Made by a program: the position numbers and the translations under genes. From contig NC_071342.1 of assembly GCF_027744825.2 (NCBI RefSeq), forward strand, positions 10,621,501 to 10,685,500: a DNA stretch of 64,000 bases. Reading direction: 5' to 3'. Source of the DNA: Synchiropus splendidus (Eukaryota > Chordata > Actinopteri > Syngnathiformes > Callionymidae). Positions within the stretch are counted from its first letter, which is position 1. Each line of letters starts with the position of its first letter. The notes beneath the pieces are model-generated. The model was not told the origin of the DNA, made no database searches, and saw only the letters and a list, made by a program, of their open reading frames with translations. Shown here piece by piece: positions 43,066-64,000 of this stretch.

Positions 43066-46004
43066 CAATGAGTAGAACCAGAGTATTTTAGTAACCATCG
43101 AATGGTGTCTGTGCCAAGGTTAAACAGGAGGGGGCAGTCTTCAATAAACCTTCTTGCCAGAATGAATCCTCAACTTGGGGGGGTGATGAGAAAGTTGGGG
43201 CACCACCCAAGAATGAGAGACGACCGTGATCTTAATTTATATCTAAACCTGATGAGAAGCTAAAGACTGAGTGTCCAAAATGAAAATTACATTTCTGAAA
43301 GCCCAGCAGACCACAAGTCTCTCACTCAAACACTCAAGAAATTAATAAACAAAAGCGCCTGTGGCGTGAGGATTAAATCCATCACTGATCCAGAGACGTC
43401 ACAGAAACACAGAGCTCACTCATGCCTCAGCTGTGAGGACAGTCGCCTTTAACCTTCACCTGAGAACATGTTACTGATGTTCCACAGCTGCCACACCTGC
43501 GTTATCGCACAGAAGAGGAGCAGACCTTCGGCACCTGCCAGGTCGCCCCAGCTATATATAGCATGCTAATATAATTATGATGCTGGAAACAAACTCTGGC
43601 GGCTGGATGCGGTGTTGCTTGTGTAACATCGATGGCAGGCCAAAGTGACCAAGAACAAGAGTGGGAGGGAAGGCAGTCAAATTACGTACAATACTTTGAC
43701 ATCATCAACATTATATTTATAATATTGTAATAGTTGTTGCTGTAAAAACAACGAGACATTTGCAAACACATACGGATGTACATAATTCTGATTTTATTTT
43801 AAATGATGCAGTATGTAAATACTGTACCTGTCATTAATGAAGCTATATTGAGGCTGTGTTTGTTTGTTTGTTTTTAAAGAGAATAACTCCTTAATTTCAA
43901 CTTTTAACTACTTAATTCATGAAGCTTACATTCTTCTGTAGGTTTTTTTTGGGCTGACTAAGCTCCTGAATCAAATTCTCAAAATAAACAAAAAGAACGT
44001 TTTCACATAATAAAGGACAACCTACAGTCAAATTAATGCTACAGCACAACTTTCATGATTCTATTATCTAGAAGACTGTTTTGAAGACTTCCTTTCCTGC
44101 GTTAAGCCTCTTCTTCATGTCTGTAACACGTCTCTTATGGAAACTCAGTAGCGCTACTGCCCTCTGGTGTCCAGTTGAGTTCATTGCATTTGGCATATAA
44201 AAAAAAAAACAAGAATTGAACTGAAACATTCAACCAGACTACAGATCGATGATACATTTATTACATTACCATAAAGAAGGTAGATAGGATACTTCACTAG
44301 TTATTTTATTGTAATAAAAATTAAACAAGTCATTGTATAACATCAAATCGATACACAAACTAGATTAAATTATTTACTTAAGTGTTCTCGTGCTTAAATA
44401 ATGGAAACATATTTACCATTTATTGGTAAAAAATGTTGCTGATTTGAATTTCCTGTGTAATTCACTCCGATAAATACCATTATCCTGGTGCATAATAAAA
44501 CTTTCCAGCTGCTGCAGTCTGACTCCTGTGTGTGCACGACGTTGAGAGTGTGTGTTTCTGAAGGGGAGGGGGGCGTCCTCAGGGGTGAAGGTATTCGTGG
44601 GTCCTAGCAGAGAATCAGCTCCAGGACCAGGATGAGTGAGAAAGCAGCAGATGGGGGTTTATCTCTCCTCTGCAGACCTCGACCAAAACGCCACACGGCA
44701 AAAGGAGCCCAGAGAACTTTTAAATTGAGCAGAATCTGCAGCCCAGATGAGTCACTCCACAAGCTACATCTCTAACTAGCAAAACTGTAACTGCTGTCAC
44801 ACATATAGATGCTGTTGGACGGTTAATAGCGCTTTAATGGAGTGTGTTAAAATCATAATTGAGAGGTAAATTCTGTCATAAAAATAGCATCAAAATTACA
44901 GTCCAGTATCTCGCCAGTGTAAACTCTGACTTCCATTCCATGTCCCCTTCAAAGCCGTCCAATCCATAGTCGGACTCAATTTATTCCATTCAATTTGATG
45001 CATTTTTCAAATGGATGTTTTAAATCCGATTCAAATTCAGTTTCATTGTGTGAGTGCCTAATGTCTGCAGTGAATCTCGTGACCTTATGTTTTTCGGAGT
45101 CTCACCAGGAAGTCTAAAAACTGATCATTTACTTTCTGAAGAACAAAGTTCTTGTTGTTTTATTGCTGCATCAAATTGAGCCCCCCTCCAGCTGGTCCTT
45201 TGGGGCCAGGGTCGTGCTGCTACTTGTCCCCCCTGCCTCTGCACAGACCCAGGTTGGTCCTAGGAAGTCAAGGGAAGGATTGCTCCTGGGCCAGGGAGCA
45301 AGTGCTTGCCATGTGGTGCGGTTTATTTATTACTCGATTGATGAAGCTATTATAGTTGGTCCAGACACAGCCGGCTGGGAGGAGACCCAGGACCAGATGG
45401 CCACCGTGGCTTTAGGACGTCTGGAGAATTGGAGGTTGGTGGGGAAGGAGAAGCCTGGTACTTATGGATGCAACTGTTTCGCACAAACAGAGACGCTGCA
45501 GAAGACATGTCACTCTGGAAGGCTTCTCATGTGCATGTTGCCCTGACCGATGTGTTGTCGAGATCGGTCTTGAATGCATTTTTACTCGGTCTTGTCTCAG
45601 TCTCAGACTTGACGGATTCAGGACTCAGGTTTAGACCGACAGAGAAAGAAGGATTCTGGCCTTCTGTTCAGTTTGGTTCTGTTTTTGCTTTGATCTTTAC
45701 CAAGGGGTCTGAAACTGATCCAGTTAGAGATATATATAGTGTCATTTTTCTTACCTTTAAAAACAAGACGAGAGTCAAAAGAACACTAAGAGCACACTTG
45801 GTTACTCCGGTACCGGAATATTGTAGGTGGTAGGTGTTTACACATGACACATGCTACATCTCGGCACATCCCATTCTGGAGCATCCATGTAGGAGTTCAG
45901 TGACAACCAGGAGCGGCCCTGTCACCCGGAATGAAGGCGCAGTTATGCATGAATTTAACATGATGCTGAGTGGAACTGCTTGTTGTCGCAGCAGTGGCTT
46001 CTTT
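43066..46004. other. Intergenic sequence upstream of the cntnap 3' end
   Basis: Mostly AT-rich with no supported gene. A block at 45370-45470 (GGGAGGAGACCCAGGACCAG, then GGAGAATTGGAGG and GGGGAAGGAGAAGCCTGG) looks like a decayed LINE 3'-end sequence common in fish. The open frames at 45.1-45.8 kb across it are not taken as genes. Confidence 0.45.
44154..44172 (-). promoter_or_regulatory. CTCF-like motif (intergenic)
   Basis: On the minus strand this reads GGACACCAGAGGGCAGTAG, a strong CTCF core match. It faces the plus-strand motif at 41737-41751, 2.4 kb away. Confidence 0.4.
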
Positions 46005-46010
46005 TTTATT
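46005..46010 (-). terminator. Candidate poly(A) signal for cntnap
   Basis: AATAAA on the minus strand, about 313 nt beyond the stop codon at 46323. This is the first canonical hexamer I found downstream. Confidence 0.4.
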
Positions 46011-46322
46011 GAAATCAACGACGTGAGAGTTACTGTACTCAGTCATTCATTCACGTGTCACATTGTTACGCCAAGTGTGGACAGATTTCTAACAGGGAGA
46101 TCAGGTGCTTTGCCAACTGTGTCCGAGAACAAAGTCCAGTAACAATCAAAGCGTAAGAGGCTTTGCTCATGTTGTTTCAATTAAAAAAAGTTCTTTCCAA
46201 GTCAAAAGGTTTTTCATCATTTACATCATTAATATTTACAAGGTTTCCTCCCACGTGTTATTTACAGTTCCAAAATCATCATCAGGACTTTTGTTTGTTC
46301 GCTGAAAAGGAAAGATGTCGAG

Positions 46323-64000
<17,678 letters not shown>

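Noticed and set aside
45163..45833. Overlapping plus-strand frames of 127 and 134 codons
   Set aside because: Fall over a decayed LINE-like 3' block and show no conserved domain.

Overview
The window is a gene-dense piece of a compact vertebrate genome, most likely a teleost fish. The signs are short GT-AG introns, three recognisable vertebrate genes, and repeat families that look like those of ray-finned fish: a TGTGGGGACC-ended repeat, a tRNA-derived SINE ending in an AGCGCTTTG-type tail, L2/Rex1-like and RTE-like LINE relics, and Tigger/pogo-like MITEs. All three genes are on the minus strand, so they are read from right to left. I assembled their exons by hand from splice sites, reading frame and family similarity. 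I ran no database search.

Layout. (1) 1539-5856: the first five coding exons of adenylosuccinate synthetase (adss2 type); the rest lies beyond the left edge. (2) 7877-33691: a complete phospholipase C-beta gene of the PLCB1 class, 32 coding exons that join in frame to 1155 residues. Domain order is PH, EF-hand, X, acidic X/Y linker, Y, C2, and a Gq-binding coiled-coil C-terminus. (3) 33692-46322: about 12.6 kb between genes, holding the plcb upstream region, a long-TIR MITE, a LINE relic and a SINE. (4) 46323-62620: the last 14 coding exons of a contactin-associated protein of the CNTNAP3/4/5 group: EGF, fibrinogen-like, laminin-G 3, EGF, laminin-G 4, membrane segment and tail. Its 5' half lies beyond the right edge.

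The three products belong to separate processes: purine nucleotide synthesis, Gq-coupled phosphoinositide signalling, and neuronal cell adhesion. Their shared strand is local gene order, not an operon.

The most unusual structure is at about 55.7-57.6 kb, inside a cntnap intron and on the opposite strand. It is a local array built from tRNA-Leu sequence: one structurally perfect tRNA-Leu(AAG) lies among several decayed full-length copies and about a dozen isolated T-arm/3'-end remnants, in higher-order units of roughly 390-470 bp. Other points of interest are CTCF-like motifs carried by a MITE family, a long open reading segment inside plcb intron 15 that is in frame with the next exon, and pairs of young MITE copies.
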